7,230 nucleotides of DNA, from assembly GCA_946482045.1 (NCBI GenBank), contig CAMLPZ010000220.1, positions 1 to 7,230 on the forward strand, read 5' to 3'. Position 1 is the stretch's first letter; each line of letters starts with the position of its first letter. The notes below the pieces were generated by a model. It searched no databases and was not told the DNA's origin. It saw only the letters and a program-made list of their open reading frames with translations. Source of the stretch: an uncultured Asticcacaulis sp. (lineage in GTDB: Bacteria > Pseudomonadota > Alphaproteobacteria > Caulobacterales > Caulobacteraceae). Of this stretch, positions 5,742 to 7,230 are shown one piece after another. The position numbers and the translations under genes were made by a program.

Positions 5742-5783
5742 AGTCCGGGTTTTGCCAAGGCGATAAATCCGGACTATCAGTCC
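5742..5783. repeat. Overlapping inverted repeats, mutually exclusive hairpins
   Basis: AGTCCGG (5742-5748) is complementary to CCGGACT (5769-5775), and GGACT (5771-5775) is also complementary to AGTCC (5779-5783) across a 3-nt loop. The central arm can pair with only one partner at a time. The first arm begins directly after the regulator stop codon. No T run follows, so neither form is a standard terminator. Confidence 0.45.
5752..5780 (+). promoter_or_regulatory. Candidate promoter for the DUF1304 gene with embedded OxyR-like half-site
   Basis: TTGCCA (5752-5757) matches the -35 consensus at 5 of 6 positions and, after a 17-bp spacer, TATCAG (5775-5780) matches -10 at 4 of 6. Between and overlapping them, GATAA (5762-5766)-N7-CTATC (5774-5778) matches the OxyR half-operator ATAG-N7-CTAT at 7 of 8 core bases. 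I see no good second half 22 bp away on either side. A protein bound here would cover the promoter spacer, which points to repression if the site is real. Confidence 0.4.
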
Positions 5784-5831
5784 GTGAGGTTCTTATGTTC
5801 CGGGCGCGCCCCGTACCGAAGGAGTAGAGAC

Positions 5832-6176
5832 ATGAGCTTTGGCGACCTGGCAATCCTGGTGGTGGCGGCCCTGCACCTTGCCTTCTGCGTGCTGGAGATG
5901 TTTTTGTGGAACACGCCCTTTGGCCGCAAGACGTTCGGATTGACGCCGGAGTTCGCGGCGCAGTCGGCGAAACTGGCGGCCAATCAGGGGCTGTATAACG
6001 GCCTGCTGGCGGCAGGGCTCATTCTGTCGGTTGTGGCCCATGACTTTCACGCCCAGTTGTTCCTGCTGAGCTTTGTCATCATCGCCGGGCTCTATGGCGG
6101 GTTCACGGTCAAAAAGTCGATCCTGGCCATCCAGGCGCTCCCGGCGGTGATCGCCCTCGTATTGGTGCATCTTTAG
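5832..6176 (+). CDS. DUF1304-family four-helix membrane protein
   Basis: A 114-residue integral membrane protein with helices at about 5-26, 54-70, 74-92 and 97-113. It matches the DUF1304 family in length and signature: an early VLEMFLW (20-26), a conserved LAANQGLYNGLLA block (48-60) and a final Q-A-L-P-A-V helix (101-106). No biochemical function is established for the family. ATG 5832 is chosen because AAGGAG (5819-5824) is 7 nt upstream; the in-frame ATG at 5784 lacks such a site and would add 16 non-membrane residues. It lies 90 bp after the OxyR-like gene and may be co-transcribed or driven by the candidate promoter at 5752-5780. No plus-strand intrinsic terminator follows. Confidence 0.85.
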   Translation: MSFGDLAILVVAALHLAFCVLEMFLWNTPFGRKTFGLTPEFAAQSAKLAANQGLYNGLLAAGLILSVVAHDFHAQLFLLSFVIIAGLYGGFTVKKSILAIQALPAVIALVLVHL

Positions 6177-6210
6177 GTGAGGATGGCAAAACGCTGCACG
6201 GTCCAGACAT

Positions 6211-6244
6211 AAAAAAGGGACAGGATAGATGCCTATCCCGCCCC
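6211..6244 (-). terminator. Rho-independent terminator of the TonB-dependent receptor gene
   Basis: Read on the minus strand, a 12-bp stem (6244-6233 with 6228-6217, including GGATAG/CTATCC and two G-T wobbles) closes a GCAT loop and is followed by six T (6216-6211). It lies 17 bp past the receptor stop codon. Confidence 0.88.
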
Positions 6245-6261
6245 CCTCACATCAGGCCGGC

Positions 6262-7230
6262 TTAGTAGAGGTAGCGCAGGCCAACCTCGATCCGGCGGTC
6301 GTTCTTGATGGCGAAGCGCGGAAGCGTATTGCCCGCCGCATCGACCTGCATGACCGCCTTCGTGGTCGTATCGAGCATGTTCTCGATGGAGGTGTGGATT
6401 TGCAGATGCTTGTTCACATTCCACTTGAACGAGCCGTCCAGGAACCCGCCCGCCTCGTTATAGGTCGGGTTGCCCGTCATGTAGTCGCCCTTGACGATCA
6501 GGTAGCGGCTGCGCCACGAATAGGCCAGACGCGCTTCGAACCGGTCGTCCTGGTAGATGCCGACAAGGTTGGCCAGGTACTTTGACTGGCCGAACAGGTC
6601 GGTGATGTTGAACCGGCAGGGTTCGCCGTTGTTGGTACAAGACGTATCCGGATCCGTGCTGGCGTCGATATAGGTGAAGTTCGCCTGCGCCCCCAGGTGC
6701 GAGAAGATGCCGGGCAGGAAGTCGTAGAACTGCTGGTAGGACAGTTCGACGCCGCTCACATCAACCTTCTTGGAGTTGACCTGGCCGCCATAGGTGATCG
6801 GCACGGTCTTGCCGTCCAGCGTGACGCTGCCCAGCGTTTCGGAGCCGCCCTGAATGACGTCCTTCAGCTTCTTCGAGAACACGGCCGTCGAGATGTTTCC
6901 GCTTGGGAAATACCATTCGTAGGACAGGTCGAAGTTGTCCGATGTCGTCGGTTTCAGGCGCGGGTTACCGCCGCCCGCGTTGATCGCGTTCAGGGTCACG
7001 TTCTGGAACCCGTCATTACAGGTCTCAGGCAGGCTGATGGACGCGCAGTGACCGGCAGGCCATTGCACCGTCGTCGTGTTGGCGCTGTAGGTCGTATAGG
7101 CCCGCAGATCCGCGATGTTCGGGCGCGTCAGGTTCTGGCTGGCGCCAAAGCGGATCAGCATGTCCTCATTGAGGTTCCACTTCACGTTAAACGACGGCAG
7201 GAGGTGGTCGTCGCTCTTTGTGTAGTTGAT
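6262..7230 (-). CDS. TonB-dependent outer-membrane receptor, C-terminal part
   Basis: The gene runs off the right edge of the window; 322 C-terminal residues are present and the 5' end is missing. No stop codon interrupts the frame up to 7230, so the internal GTG at 7185 is not the start. The visible part is the beta-barrel. It opens with a LLPSFNVKW strand, then SQNLTRPNIADLRAY and GNPRLKPTTSDNFDLSYEWY, which are hallmarks of the Caulobacter/Xanthomonas-type TonB-dependent receptors. It ends in an amphipathic strand RIEVGLRYLY with a terminal aromatic, the signal for barrel insertion by BAM. Two loops carry cysteine pairs (CASISLPETC and CTNNGEPC), probably extracellular disulfides. Such receptors import iron chelates, vitamins or saccharides with energy from TonB-ExbBD. 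The substrate cannot be told without the plug domain and upstream neighbours. Transcription ends at the terminator just downstream. Confidence 0.93.
   Translation of the reverse strand: MNYTKSDDHLLPSFNVKWNLNEDMLIRFGASQNLTRPNIADLRAYTTYSANTTTVQWPAGHCASISLPETCNDGFQNVTLNAINAGGGNPRLKPTTSDNFDLSYEWYFPSGNISTAVFSKKLKDVIQGGSETLGSVTLDGKTVPITYGGQVNSKKVDVSGVELSYQQFYDFLPGIFSHLGAQANFTYIDASTDPDTSCTNNGEPCRFNITDLFGQSKYLANLVGIYQDDRFEARLAYSWRSRYLIVKGDYMTGNPTYNEAGGFLDGSFKWNVNKHLQIHTSIENMLDTTTKAVMQVDAAGNTLPRFAIKNDRRIEVGLRYLY

Overview
The window looks like chromosomal DNA from a GC-rich alphaproteobacterium. A TonB-dependent receptor of the Caulobacter/Xanthomonas type, a FixJ-type response regulator beside a soluble hybrid kinase, and GC-rich codon third positions all fit. 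An acetic-acid bacterium (Acetobacteraceae) or a relative is my guess, but no marker gene fixes the genus. I see no phage, transposon, tRNA, rRNA or CRISPR array.

Layout. (1) 1-420: a small GlsB/YeaQ-type membrane protein (+) with a strong terminator. (2) 421-966: a gene-poor stretch holding a weak terminator-like hairpin, a nested inverted repeat (758-818) and, next to the following gene, a compact regulatory cluster: an FNR/FixK-like box, a repeated TTAGGTCAA and a perfect 6-bp inverted repeat. (3) 967-3733: a two-gene operon (+) of a FixJ/LuxR-type response regulator and a PAS-GAF-HisKA-HATPase-REC hybrid histidine kinase. (4) 3737-4538: two genes (-), a membrane protein with a cytoplasmic-type zinc ribbon and a two-helix membrane protein, coupled by a 1-nt gap and ending 3 bp from the kinase stop. 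(5) 4539-4814: a divergent intergenic region whose right end carries an OxyR-type operator. (6) 4815-6176: an OxyR-like LysR regulator and a DUF1304 membrane protein (+), with a second OxyR-like half-operator and a candidate promoter between them. (7) 6211-7230: the C-terminal part of a TonB-dependent receptor (-) that runs off the right edge, with its own intrinsic terminator.

Two signalling units stand out. The two-component pair has an oxygen-type (FNR/FixK) box in front of the regulator gene. That suggests its expression is tied to low oxygen, although neither sensor domain shows an obvious haem signature. The OxyR-like regulator aligns without gaps to E. coli OxyR across the redox region. 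It keeps the resolving cysteine position (C215) but has arginine (R206) where OxyR has its peroxidatic cysteine C199, and the surrounding HCLRD loop is lost. Just before its start codon lies an ATAG-N7-CTAT element with a degenerate partner exactly 22 bp away, which is OxyR tetramer geometry. The likely reading is a regulator that kept OxyR DNA recognition but lost peroxide sensing. It probably controls itself and perhaps the neighbouring DUF1304 gene.
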